Part shown: piece by piece, positions 44,811-55,936 of the stretch
Layout of the letters: every line of letters begins with the position of its first letter
Numbering within the stretch: position 1 is the first letter of the stretch
Program-made: the position numbers and the translations under genes
DNA from: Avena insularis
Taxonomy: Eukaryota > Streptophyta > Magnoliopsida > Poales > Poaceae
DNA: 64,000 nt
Direction: 5' to 3'
Assembly: GCA_023614405.1 (NCBI GenBank)
Contig: CM042690.1
Location: 668,554,802 to 668,618,801, forward strand
The notes under the pieces: generated by a model
The model's database searches: none
Seen by the model: the letters and a program-made list of their open reading frames with translations, nothing else
What the model was told of the DNA's origin: nothing

Positions 44811-45140
44811 GCAGGAGATTTATGTCAGATATGGCTACGAATCAATCTAGTGTGCGCATGTGTATATTACAAGTACGAGGATGCATAGGCATGTCAGGTC
44901 CTAATGATTACTCCCTCCGTTCGTAAATATAAGACATTTTAGCTTTATAAAATTAATGTACTTAAACGCTTTTTAGTGTGTAGGTTCATTCTAAACCTCT
45001 ACGAACATATACACTAAAAGATGTGCAGATACATTTGATTCACAAAGCTAAAACGTCTTATATTCCGAACAGAGGGATTATTTAGGACCGTCGAACATGT
45101 TTTAGAAATTTCAGAAGAAAATACAGGAGATTCAGATCGG
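44708..45140. repeat. tandem duplication of ~137 bp, second unit split by a MITE
   Basis: Unit 1 (44708-44844) and unit 2 (44845-45140) both contain aatctagtgtg, gtgtatattac, ggatgca, caggtcctaa, tatttaggac and aatttcagaagaaaata. Unit 2 is interrupted by the Stowaway MITE at 44911-45078. Confidence 0.85.
44911..45078. mobile_element. Stowaway MITE (Tc1/Mariner type)
   Basis: Starts ctccctccgttcg and ends in its inverted complement cgaacagaggga, flanked by TA. The empty site tgttatttagg is preserved in the neighbouring tandem unit and in the 1-160 copy. Confidence 0.92.
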
Positions 45141-45479
45141 ACCTAGCTAGGGTTTACTTGATAATAAGGCTAGACCTTGGACAACTAGGTACTACAAGGA
45201 ATGGTTCTCCTCAGGTTTAAGGACACAAGGTGACCCTGCTTTTTAAGGGTAAGGGGTAGAGAAAATGCATCGAGCCGAGGTCCGAGTACCAACGCTGCAT
45301 CGCTGAAGTATGAGGGACTAGCGATTGCTTCTCCACGAGGCTCATACCAGGCGCTACGACACTAAAGTATATAACCGATGCCATACTCCCGTGAAAAGCT
45401 CGAACGACCTTCAACAAAAGGGTACATGTACCTGAAACCGACAACCATCTAGCAATCAATTTCCATCTGCACTTTCACC

Positions 45480-45650
45480 CGGAGTCCCTATTCTTGGCAA
45501 ACTGGACAGTATCACTGCACACAATAAGCTCAATTGTCAGAAGATCTCTGATGTTGTTGCACTTCCTGCATGCCGCAATAATGAACTTCCCTCGATAATC
45601 TCTGGCAACCAAACCTGCACCGGCAATGCCATGACCCTAGAAGCGAGCAC
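45480..45650 (-). pseudogene. RNase H-like (RVT_3 type) domain fragment
   Basis: Minus-strand translation gives GHGIAGAGLVARDYRGKF, IIAACRKCNNIRDLLTIEL and DTVQFAKN, the start of the plant reverse-transcriptase-like RNase H fold (usual G.G.v.RD..G.....C........AE). After a frame change VQMEIDC follows, which fits the domain's second Asp strand, then a TAG. This is a fragment of a LINE or of a host RVT_3 gene. Sequence down to 45217 on the same strand is open but not recognisable. Clearly broken. Confidence 0.6.
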
Positions 45651-46189
45651 TTTATTCAAACTTGTATGTAGGGCTTAGATATCCTAAATTATGGATACCT
45701 CACTATGGGTACGCAGGAAAGGAAAAGAAATAGTCAAACTTGATTGAATTCGATCTGCTTCCTCGAGGGGTTCCATTACAGTCAGAAACCAAGTAAACGG
45801 TGAACAGAAACAGGTGACAGCGATAGCAACTCATAAAAGAGAAACGGAATGTGTCTTCGGTGTTGATCGTAGCTGCAGGCTGTTAGCACAGCCACTGCCG
45901 CCGAGTACTTTCCGACGACACCGACGACGAAGTTTCGGCGAGACGATTCCGGAGACGAGTGCGGATTTCCTGCCACAGGGAATAGCTTCCCCCCTTGCTA
46001 CCACCATCCGATTTGTCTGGAGATCTATGCTTATACCTACATATCATTTGTTGTTAAATCGAAACATCTTTTGTAATCAATAATTAGAGGCAGTGATTGT
46101 CTCGCATGCGTACACAACAATATACACACATAGGTGCACAATGATACTTACAGGACAGTTACTCTCTCATCAGTATGTGCACATAAGTA

Positions 46190-46358
46190 CTCCCTCCGTT
46201 TCAAAATATAAAATGTTTTAGCTTTGTGAAAAGAGTGTATCTAGTCTTCTTTTAATAATTATGTTTATCTAAATTTAGAGTGAACCTACACACTAAAATA
46301 GGTCTAGATACACTCATTTCACAATGCTAGAACATCTTATATTTTAAAACGGAGGGAG
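46190..46358. mobile_element. Stowaway MITE, 169 bp
   Basis: ctccctccgtttcaaaatat ... atattttaaaacggagggag with TA on both sides (46188-46189, 46359-46360). Near-perfect terminal inverted repeats. Confidence 0.95.
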
Positions 46359-46436
46359 TACACAATAGTATGTGCATGGTTTTTGTTGAGAGCACTCTGA
46401 TGCTACACAAAAAAAATCTATCTAATGCCTATATAA

Positions 46437-46728
46437 TCTCTCCGTATAAAAATAAATGACTTGAGTTTGTCTAAATTGAATATACCTAGACACGTTTTAG
46501 TATATAGATACTCCCTCCGTTTCAAAATATAAGATGTTTTAGGTTTGTGAAGAAAATGTATCTAGACTTGTTTTAGTGTGTAGATTCACTCCAAATCTGA
46601 GTGAATCTACATATAAAAATAGTCTAGATACATTTATTTCACAAAGCTAAAACAGCTTATATTTTGAAACGGATAGAGTACATGTAAATCAAGACAAATC
46701 ATAGTCACTTATTTTAGGACGGATGGAG
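46437..46728. mobile_element. older Stowaway MITE containing a second one
   Basis: The outer ends ctctccgtataaaaataaatgact and agtcacttattttaggacggatggag pair as inverted repeats and are flanked by TA. The inner MITE occupies 46511-46678. Confidence 0.8.
46511..46678. mobile_element. Stowaway MITE nested in another Stowaway
   Basis: ctccctccgtttcaaaatat ... atattttgaaacggatagag, TA at 46509-46510 and 46679-46680. It is very similar to the MITE at 46190-46358. Confidence 0.93.
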
Positions 46729-47833
46729 TATATATGATCAAACAGCAGGATTGTCTTTGGAATCCATGTCTATATGCTTAATTTGTGTGAGTCATAGTTG
46801 GGGGAACTAATTGTTTGAAAACTAATGGTATACATCCACACTAATAGTATATTACAGTCGCAGTTGGGGAACTAATTGTTCTGTCAAATGGCATCAGTGT
46901 ATGTAAGTCATGAACGGTTGTATAAAGTAATAATCATGTCGGCGCTACACAAGATACTAGGTACCGTGAAATCAATCACGCCCAGGTTTCTATTTAACAT
47001 AGCAATGCTATGGTTACTAATGCTATACTACTAGTAGACATTCTTCAAGTCGTAGAGGTGCAAACCATGTCCTAATGCTAGAGGAGCAACATGCATGTGG
47101 GTCCTAACCATGTCCTAATGCTAGACGAGCAACATGCATGTGGGTCCTGACCAGATTTGTTCTTGCATATAGGACATGATATGGTCATTAGGGCCCTGTC
47201 TTAGACATATATGAATCAAACATTAGACACCAATAGAGGAAAAGGCGTCATGACTGGGTAGCAGTTTATGCATGTTGTTTTTCTCACTGACATAATGTCA
47301 GCGTGTTACAAGGATGTTAATCATGAATCATTGCGTGGTGCAAGAGCTAAACAGGTTTGGCACATATCTCAAGGAGGTTGATCGGACGACATATGCAAGG
47401 GGGGCAGCTATCCTCCGTGGCATCAGACTATTATCCTTCCGGAGACACGCACGTATCCGATAACTTCCGCCACAATATGCGATGTACATTCATCTATCAG
47501 GCCGATGCTAGCTGATCGATTCTTTTAGTTTGGCTAGTTCTACTCACGTACGCACGCATAAAACAATTGGATTGCTATGGCCCGTCTCGAGCCCGCGTTT
47601 CTCTTATTGCTTCAACTCACCATGTTTTTCTTACAGGACCTAGTACATGTATATATGTACGAGAGGCAGCTAACCGAATCAAACACTTTATCGACTCAGT
47701 GCTAACTCCTAATCTCATATTCCTAGTTTGAACCATATACGTATACTACTTGTATACGCGCACGGTGCCGTGCCGACGTGCCGTAGTGTAACGTGCTTAT
47801 GCTAACAATCACCCCCTAAGCATGATACGCTCT
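46729..47833. other. no gene recognised
   Basis: Unique-looking intergenic sequence with short direct repeats only, including the 43-bp duplication at 47063-47150. Confidence 0.4.
47063..47150. repeat. 43-bp tandem duplication
   Basis: aaccatgtcctaatgctaga starts at 47063 and again at 47106; the units differ by one or two bases. Confidence 0.9.
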
Positions 47834-48138
47834 TCACTTCGTCCTGGATCCCAAATACGCCAGCTGCTCCTCGCCGGTGTCATCCTTGACATTGTTTTCG
47901 CCGCTCCAGGAGTCAACCTCTGTGTCACCGATTTTACCTTCGCCGGGCTCTCCATGACTTGACGTTGACCCTCCTTGGCTGCGTTCTTAATGTCCGCGCC
48001 TTTATTCATTATCGGTTTCTTGATGAACAACCAGTTTTTTTATAGTTCATCGTCACCGAATTATCAACCGTCCAAATTCCTTCTTCGGATAGTAGCCCAA
48101 CACGTGTCAGATGCGTACTCGTGTTGGTCGTAGTCGTC

Positions 48139-48560
48139 TCATCTCCCTCCAGTGCAGTCGAAGACAGAGAAGATCAGGGGAAGAAGCAGCACGGCATGGC
48201 CGCCGTAACTGAAGATCACGACGTTCCCGAGCCCCATGTCGTGATCTCTGGCGAACTCCTCCCAGACGCGTTCGAGGTACACGTGGCCGTCGCCGTCGAG
48301 CACCGCCTCCACGTCCCACAGGCGACGTGCTCCGCCGGCCTCCGGCAGCGTCACTTCAGGGCCGCCCAGCAAGTTGGCGAGCTTGTCAGGCAGCCTCTGC
48401 AGCAAGGATCAAACAGCGGTTAAAGTTGGATGAGAAACAGACATCAATGCGTGGAAAACCGAAAAGATGGATGAAAAACAGAGATCATGCGTCTAGGAAG
48501 GATGAAGAACAGCGGTGAGGTACGTACCAGCCTGTCGCAGGAGACCGGGAAGGCGGCCAT
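48139..48560 (-). pseudogene. B3 DNA-binding domain protein, REM-like, short or decayed
   Basis: Exon 1 is 48560-48528 (MAAFPVSCDRL), the donor gtacgtacc, the acceptor ttgctgcag, and exon 2 is 48396-48139; the joint is in frame. Residues ~12-85 are a B3 domain: RLPDKLANLLGG, VTLPEAGGARRLWDVEAVLD, DGHVYLERVWEEFARDHDM and LGNVVIFSYGG. The frame stops soon after FDCTGGR, without the usual RRHY-type end. Minus-strand sequence down to 47834 still reads as an acidic tail in other frames (SSHGEPGEGKIGDTEVDSW), suggesting a longer gene broken by frameshifts. B3 proteins are plant nuclear transcription factors. An upstream in-frame ATG at 48704 is possible. It is the only host-like gene in the window. 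It could alternatively be an intact small B3 gene. Confidence 0.7.
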
Positions 48561-50381
48561 GGCTGCTCTCTGGTTCTTCCTCTTGCTCCTCCCTGCGTCT
48601 CCTCTCACATCTGCAGCAATGATCTCCGGATTCCTCCTACAGCCAGCACGCACCTCTCTGTACCCTTCATTGATGAAAAGCAGAGACCGATGTGACAATG
48701 CCACTGATGCTTTAATGCCTGTAAATTCCTCTTATATGTATACTTGGTTCAGTTCCATTTTTTGCTTGCTGGGCTACTTCAGGAACAACAGAGCCCTTAC
48801 GTGTCGACCTCATGCGGTGGGCGGTCAAGTGTTAGCTCCAAATTAACCCTTTCCAATTCTTGGTTCAGCAGTAGTGGTGGATGACACTATGTTTATGACA
48901 GCTTAGTCAAAGTGCATATGCTGATGTGATTTGTTTTCTTAACACAGTTTTGTCAAAGTGAGCAACTATTGCAGTAAATAATTTAGAGCTATTACCCGGA
49001 AAAAATAATTTAGAGCTATTTACCAAAATAATTGTGTTCTAGCTTTTTTTCCCCTACACATACAAAACTATTCTGCTCCTATTTACTCCTGAGCTGTTTT
49101 GTTTGCAAAGAGAATATATTAATATCGTGAAGATACCATTTACACCAACAAGACGTCAAAAGACACCAGGATGCACACGGCCAAGAACAAAATAAACAAG
49201 AGAGAAAGAAAAAAAAGACCCCGTCACGGTGTACAACCACTCGCAACAAAAGCACTCTAACCCCCACCAAATATACAACATCCATAGTACAAACTAGGCT
49301 CTCCAACGTTTCCAAGAAGGAAACAATGCACAAACGTTGTTGTCGTCCGATCGAAGATCTTAGGTTTTCACCCCAGAGAAAGACCGAGTTTTCAAAACAA
49401 TGCCTTCAGAAGGCCATTGGCAGGTGCAACCAGTGAATGCCAGACTTTGGGTTTCACCCTGAAAATCATGTCTCGGTACTCGATGAGCACCACCAAAGAT
49501 GCAGTCCACCTGTGTTGCCACCCCCACTTGCCAAGGATGTTGCTGCAAGTCGCCGAACACCCAACACACAGGGAGAACCTGTGCCACATTATCTTCATCA
49601 CAATCTTAACCATTCTGCCAAAAACCAACCTCCGACCGCTGCCACTATGAATTTGTGCATCTCTGTCAGATCCATGAAAATCTATACAAAGACATGTCCC
49701 ATGATAGACGAAACTTCACACGGTGCCCCAGAAGGGTGTGCACGACCGAACCAATTCCGCTCTAGATCTCTAGTGGCATCATGTGCCAGACAACGAAAAT
49801 ATCCGAGAGGAAGATTAGAACTCGATTACGGCCCAATCAAGGAGGCGGAGTTGAAGCAGATCGGTGACTTGGCGCTCGAAGAATAGCAACGCCAAACCGC
49901 CCTTATTTGGTCGGGCCAGCAGTTCCCACACTGCGAACCATGCTCAAGCGGCTCGCATCGTAACTAGCAGCCGGTTCTTTCGACCCAAATTGAGCCCAAG
50001 GTTGGCCTCTTGAAGGTGTTGATAACACGTGTTCTCCTTTTCTTCTATCATGTTTGTAATGCTGATCTAATGCTTCTATCATGACGACCCCGGAGAGCAC
50101 GAACGGTACAACAGGAAGTCATTGACCGTACCTGGATCTCTGACATCTCGGGTGCAATTAACCCCCTTGCGCTCTGGCAGTACATCCAACTGTGGATCAA
50201 GCTGCAAAGCATGCAGCTGGGGGTGAGCTAGACAAGTTAGTTTGGCAGTGGATGATGGATGGCTAGTACTCCTCCAAATCCTGCTACTATGCCATGTTTC
50301 AGGGTTCCATATCTCAGGCCCTTGGAAACTGATCTAGAAATCATGGGCGCCACCTAGGATAAAGTTCTTTCTCTCACTTGC
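48561..50381. other. no gene recognised
   Basis: Possible B3 upstream region to about 48900, then AT-rich sequence. 49330-49890 has moderately long ORFs on both strands (for example 49437-49886) with no recognisable motif, and looks like a degraded transposon remnant. Confidence 0.35.
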
Positions 50382-50620
50382 CACTACTAGGAAACACCTC
50401 TTCTGTGGCGTATGTAAATCTATCTTCTGGCGCATATGTGTGTCACCACTGTTACCCCGCCACTGATATCTGCTTCCTGTGGCGCATATAGATATGTTGC
50501 GCATTTCTGCATATGCGCCACGGGAATATGTTCAGTGACGCATATAATCCAATGCGCCACAGAATCTATATGCGCCACAGATACCTTTTCTATATGCGCC
50601 ACTGAATATATTACATGTAT
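50382..50620. repeat. CACTA terminal and subterminal repeats
   Basis: The motif tgtggcgcatat and its complement atatgcgccaca recur about eight times in both orientations, typical of transposase-binding subterminal repeats of CACTA elements. Confidence 0.85.
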
Positions 50621-50877
50621 TCAAAATAAAATACATTCCTGGTGTATAATCAGGTATTTATACAGGATTTATATAGTATTTATCCAGATCAGTATAAACA
50701 GTACATTGCACATGTAGTAGATGAAAACCGACATATAATACAAACACAAGTATAATGTCATCACACTTAGAGCCCGATCGAGATACATATATAGTGTCAA
50801 GTGCCGAATTTTTACACAAGTGCCGAATACAAAGTTCATATCATCTCACATTACAAATATGAAGTGGCCACCGCCGC

Positions 50878-51120
50878 CTACACTAGGATCAAATAAAATA
50901 CAGCTGTGATAATGGTGAGCAAGAGCATTAGCCCGACAAATATCTTCATCCGGTTCTTCTTCCACAGGTGGCTCCTCCACTTGGCTATCGCCTCCTCTCT
51001 AGTCGCGTATCCTTTGTAGATGTTGCCGCTGAACTTGTTCACTTGTTTGTGACAATCCCCCCACTCCTCCTAGACTCCTAGAACCCTACCCATGTACACC
51101 ACATACCACCTCGTCGCCAT
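50878..51120 (-). pseudogene. viroplasmin/RNase H1 N-terminal-like domain with C-terminal membrane segment
   Basis: From ATG at 51120 the frame reads RWYVVYMGRVLGV, then after an in-frame TAG EEWGDCHKQVNKFSGNIYKG and YATREEAIAKW. This matches the Cauli_VI / RNase H1 N-terminal fold (WYVV..GR..GVY..W..C..QV..F.G..YKGY.T.EEA). The last ~22 residues form a hydrophobic segment (IFVGLMLLLTIITAVFYLIL) before the stop at 50878. The TAG replaces a normally aromatic position. Total length is 81 codons. In known proteins the domain binds double-stranded RNA or RNA-DNA hybrids; the membrane tail suggests anchoring. It may be the last exon of the neighbouring gene or a separate small gene. Confidence 0.65.
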
Positions 51121-51407
51121 CTCTATAGACGACAAGGCATATTAGTAAAAATACAACGAACAGAATTAATAAAGGGTTCATATATATATATATATGTTCA
51201 CAGAATATAAAACAAAGGATCCATAAACCTAAAATATAGATCATCATAGAAGCAATAAGTTCAACGACAACACGACCACAAGGTAGTTTAAGTCTAACAA
51301 CAATGACCATTTCGACCACAAGATAGTAAAGTTTATGACACACACTAATACAGAAGGCGTCCATCAAAAATATACACACACTGGATCATGCTAGAGGCAC
51401 ACATCGA

Positions 51408-54400
51408 TCATGAAGACTTCCTCTTCTCGCTCGGCTTCGGGAACAGTAGATAGACCTCTTTCGTCATCCACGTCCTTGTGTCACCCTGCTTACGGAGGCG
51501 TTCTTCGATCTCCCTCTTACTCAACCCTCTGGCTTGTTGTAGGGCACCCCCCTTGTGTTGACATCTTCAATGATGATTTAGGACAACTTCATTTGAATGC
51601 GATGGAAGTCTTCTCTAAGATCATCATCATCGATTCGCGCCAAAGTTTTGGCCCATCCTCGGAGACTAGATGGCAGCGTTAGGTTCTGGCAATCCCGAAC
51701 ATAGCCTTTAAGGTGATGGAGGACGTAGAAGGCCTCCTTGGCACCAGTAGTCGACTGCTTGACGCAGGGGAACTCAAGCACGTGCTTGAACACGTGTTTG
51801 CCATCCTTGATACATTCCCCTTATCTATGAAGGTTCATCCCTTCTTGGCGTAGCCCTCGAGAGCCTCATTGAGAACACCCCTTATTCTGGTGTAGTCTTT
51901 CTTCTTCGTCAAACTCCCCGAGTCAAAATACGTGGCTATCGAATACCTTGGGGCAAGGACGATGAGTGTGCAGTATTTGTCTCTATGCAACACAATTGGA
52001 ACGAAATGTTGGAAAAAGAGCAAATGAAGAAATCTATAAGAAATGCATAAGTTACGGCGGCGATGAGCGAGTGTGTGTACTTACTCGGGAAAGAAAGGCA
52101 AAAGAAGTGTGCCCTTCCTCTTGTTGTCCACCATGAACTTCTCGAGGTACGCCGTCGCCTTGGTCCGTGTCTCTGGTCCTTCGACCAATCGGCTGTCCCG
52201 TATGTAGTAGGGATCCATTATCACGATTTCCGGGGTACTCTCTCTCTTGATCTTGATCGCCAGATTGAGCGTGTATAGGCGGACCAAGTTATAGTCCAAC
52301 CGTTTCGTGAGAAACAGCTTGAACATGTCCTCGAACGCTATGAAGAATATATCCGCGGGGGGTTCATCGACGAAGCCCACGTCCAATGGCACCTTGGCCG
52401 TGAAAACCGGGTAATTTGGATCTTCGTCTTTAAGAAGGAGGCCCTCTAGTCTCTTGACACCCTCGTGCAAAGTTAACATGGCTCCAACCGCAATGTGGAG
52501 CATATCCAGAGTCAATATCAGATCACCAGCCACATGCACTCGGGGCAAGACATATTGTGTGGATGGTACGACGATGGCGTCCTGACCCCGGATCCTCTTT
52601 GGAAGAGGCTGGCTTGCACCCTTCTTCTTATTATTATTACCTCTCTTCTTGTTGTGCTTCTTCTTCACAACAGTGTCAGCAACTGCCATCTGCTCATCAG
52701 CCGCCTTTCGGAGTGTGTTGGGGCTGAAAACCAATCCCGGTTTATCTTGTGGTGGATCGGCGGCCGGAGGCGTCTCTTGAGAAAGACCATGGAAGACCAG
52801 GCGCTGCGTGCATGTATTAGGCCAACCAGCTTGATGGTCGTCACGAACTGTGAAGGGTTCTTCATCCACAGAAGGCATACACAATCCTTTGGTGGCACCG
52901 GTGTTGATGAAGTCGTCAACGTTGACCAATTCATCATCATCTTCATGGGTGCCATCATGTGGTGGTGGTAGCGGGGGCGACGGCGGTTGCGGCACAACGT
53001 CTTTGCCATGTGGCGGTGCACACGCTGCCAAGAGTTGCTGGTGATGGCTGGTGGTGGCGACAACAGCGGCTGCTGGCTTTCGAGGTGGTGGCCGGGCGAT
53101 CGATTGAGAGGTGGCGCTGGTGCTCCCCCCGCAAGACGAATCTGGGTCTTCGGCCATGTCAAGGGCCAGTTGTAGCATTCTCCAAGGGTCTTGTGTTCAT
53201 CAGCTCCCTAAGGTTGAAGGGGGGGGGCCATGTCGTCGCACCCTGGCAACACCCTAGCCAACCTGACCCTCATCACGTCATCATCCGTTGGATTGTTGTG
53301 CATCGTGCGGCTCGCCGGTTGTTTGAGAGTGCCCTTGGCAACATCCTTCAACACACCGCCGACATATTTAAGTAGGAGTATGCAAGAAGTGTCCTGAGGC
53401 AAAACATGTTGTTGGGCGTCATGAGATGGCAGCAGTCATGCATCAAAGGCATAAAGGAGATGACGTGCACTAACTAATTAGTTACCTTGGTGATGGCGTG
53501 GATCTCGGCTAATGTAGAGACACGGCCGATGCCGGCGGCCGGCCTATCATCATCTGCAATCTCCCGCTCGGGTGCCTCACAAAGCACCACCGCCGTTGGC
53601 TGCGCCTTATTGGTATCTTTGGTGGGAGGAGGTGTCGATGTGACCAAAACGAGCAGCTGCGTCCCGATGTTGACGGCCGGCGGGGTCACCAGGTCCGGCG
53701 ACACGGTAACATTGATGCCTGAGTTGCTGCCGCTTAAGCTGGGCAGATGTATCGGCCCCTGTCGACCTCCCGGATTCCAAGCAGTAAGCCCCTCGAAAAA
53801 CTCAAGGGGGATCATCGAGCGGAGCTTCTCTTCCACTAACTTGTCCACCATTTTCTCGTCCACCGCCTTCTCCTCCAGTGTCTGCACCTTCATCTTCAGC
53901 TCTTCAACAACGGCTTTATCCTTAGCCGCCAACTAGTTCTTCCTCTCCCTTCTTTTCTTGGTGTCCTCTTTGTAGTACTCCTTGAACTTCATGCTCGTAC
54001 CGAAGCCGGACACATAGCCAGCTGAGGACGGCGGCAACCCCTTGTCCCTCTTCTTGTAAGCATTGGTCGCCCTATTGAAAACCGTGTCCCACGGCTCCGT
54101 CGAATCCTGGGATGACTCTGTGGCAGTAGCGTTCAGTTCATCCTCCTACAGAGGCAAGGAAAGGTGAACCCATTTAGATTCTTGGCTTCATTATTTTAAT
54201 TAGAACGCAATAGACTTGAGATCGGCGATAAATTCCTTACCAGCTTCTTCTCGAAGTCCTTCACCTCCGGATCGTCAGTGATGAACTCGCCTGTTTCCTT
54301 GTCCAGGTAGTAGCAGGCCCGAACAAATTGCCTAAGCTGCAAGTCCGTGATTTTAAGCCAAGGGTTGTCTTTACCAGGGCGTTCAAGCTCGGCGTCCTCC

Positions 54401-55299
54401 TTGTCACAAATGGCCTATTTCCCCCTATAGCCACCGCTTCCAAGGTGGTGGTTACCTATGTTCTGTTCCCGCATACTCCTTCCCCATTTAGTCCATTTTA
54501 TAGCGTCAGCGGTAGCTATATCCGCCTTGAATATCTTAAACTCCTCTTCGTCGAGCATCGGATTTTTCTTACTAATAACCTCCCAGCTTTCACCTTTATC
54601 AATGCTAGTCTTCACCCGGGTTTTCCAGCTGCTCAAGGCGTTGCTCATCTTCGTGAGGGCTAGTTTGTTCACCGGGTTCTTTCTCTCGAGGTTTCTAAAC
54701 CAGTCTAGGAATCTGTATCACTTGTGAAGCTTATTAAGGAGGTTATCGACCAAAGCTGCATTGTCAGCATGTCTGATGTACTTCGTGTTGATCGACATGC
54801 TTTCCCGAACGATGCACTTGAGTTGCAGGCCGTACCCTTTAGCAATCGGCTCAGGTGCAATGGGTAGGCCACTTTCTGTGACCTCAGTGAACTCATCACA
54901 GACGGTGGTGAGCACTGGAACCTTCCGCTCCTTCTGTTCCTTCTTCTTCTTCTGAGAAGCGACCGGGTTGCCGCTACCGCCATCCGTGCGCTCGCCACCA
55001 TCGGTGTGCTCGCCGGCATCGGTGCGGGAGCCTCCATCGGTGGTGTCATCCTCTTCGCCGCCGCCTTCACTAGTTCCATCGTAGTCATCTTCGTCCCCCT
55101 CGTAATCAGGATCTCCTCCCTCATTGGCCCTAGCAGCTCTAGTGACAGTCGCCTCCTCCTCCGGTGGTGGTGTCATCCTCATCACCTCCTCCTCCTCCTC
55201 CTGTTGGGACCCCCGCCAGAATGACTAGTTGGCCTGTCTAGCTTGTTTTTCGACACTGATCATGTGCTTAGAAGGGCCGGACTCGTTGTTGCCCGACAT
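51408..55299 (-). pseudogene. CACTA Transposase_24-type gene with Ulp1-like C-terminal region, four exons, many stops
   Basis: Exons 55299-54241, 54145-53486, 53393-52085 and 52033-51408 join at good GT-AG sites in phase. Exon 1 starts MSGNNESGPSKHM, has an acidic Asp/Thr/Gly-rich stretch, then a Ptta/En/Spm-like region (VRESMSINTKYIRHADNAAL; RFLDWFRNLERKN; KWTKWGRSMREQNIGNHHLG). Exon 2 holds FGTSMKFKEYYKE and a coiled coil. Exon 3 is Pro-rich, then Lys-rich. Exons 3-4 end in a Ulp1/C48-like fold (DKYCTLIVLAPRYSIATYFD; FYVLHHLKGYVRDC) and VYLLFPKPSEKRKSS. The usual His is Tyr and no Cys occupies the nucleophile position, so protease activity is doubtful. In-frame stops lie near 55226, 54718, 54419, 53933, 51836 and 51577, with frameshifts near 53220 and 51820. 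Confidence 0.78.
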
Positions 55300-55519
55300 G
55301 CTTGCACTACTCTATTAAAAACAGGCAAAAAGTTAGCACAAATCTCGGCCGAAAAATTTGGCATGACCTTTGCTAGTTTTTTGACCTAGGAGTGCCCATT
55401 TCTCAACCGAAACGGAAGTGAATCGACACTTCGAGAGAAACGGGAAACTCAAATGAAATCCCTACAAGAGAAAAATAGCCCCAGCCCTAGCCCCATTTCA
55501 CAGCCAAAATGTAATAAGA

Positions 55520-55690
55520 ATAGCAGCACCATTTCACAGCAGCACAGCAGCACCATTTCATAGCAGCACCATTTCATCTAGAGGCAGCACCATATATATA
55601 ACAGCATCACCATATAACAGCACCATTTCACTCATATAACATCATCACCATATAACACCAGCACCATATATATAACAACATCACCATATA
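55520..55690. repeat. degenerate cagcaccat minisatellite upstream of the CACTA gene
   Basis: About twelve variants of cagcaccatttca and catcaccatataacag in tandem, 220-400 bp upstream of the ATG at 55299. Confidence 0.75.
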
Positions 55691-55936
55691 AACTTTTAAC
55701 CATCACTATAGGTAGTAATAGCAGTAACAGTAGCCAGTGAAATATCAACCAAGTAAAACTCTCTAAATAGCAGTAGCATTTATAGCTAATATACAGCTAT
55801 TTTAACAACTCTCGCAGTCAAACATGCTAAATATATATCAAGTCCTCATGTGTTTTTACCACATCAAAAACCATGCTGCTAACTATCTTGACAACTTATA
55901 TTTTTTGTAATTCTAGTTTTAACCCTGGCAGCTTAT

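Noticed and set aside
48107..48423. Plus-strand and other-frame minus ORFs over the B3 region
   Set aside because: They are shadow frames of the B3 exon; only the 48405-48139 frame has domain motifs and a matching splice acceptor.
49437..49886. 149-codon plus-strand ORF and antisense ORFs of 75-78 codons
   Set aside because: No recognisable domain, no splice or promoter context, and the sequence looks like a degraded repeat; not supported as a gene.
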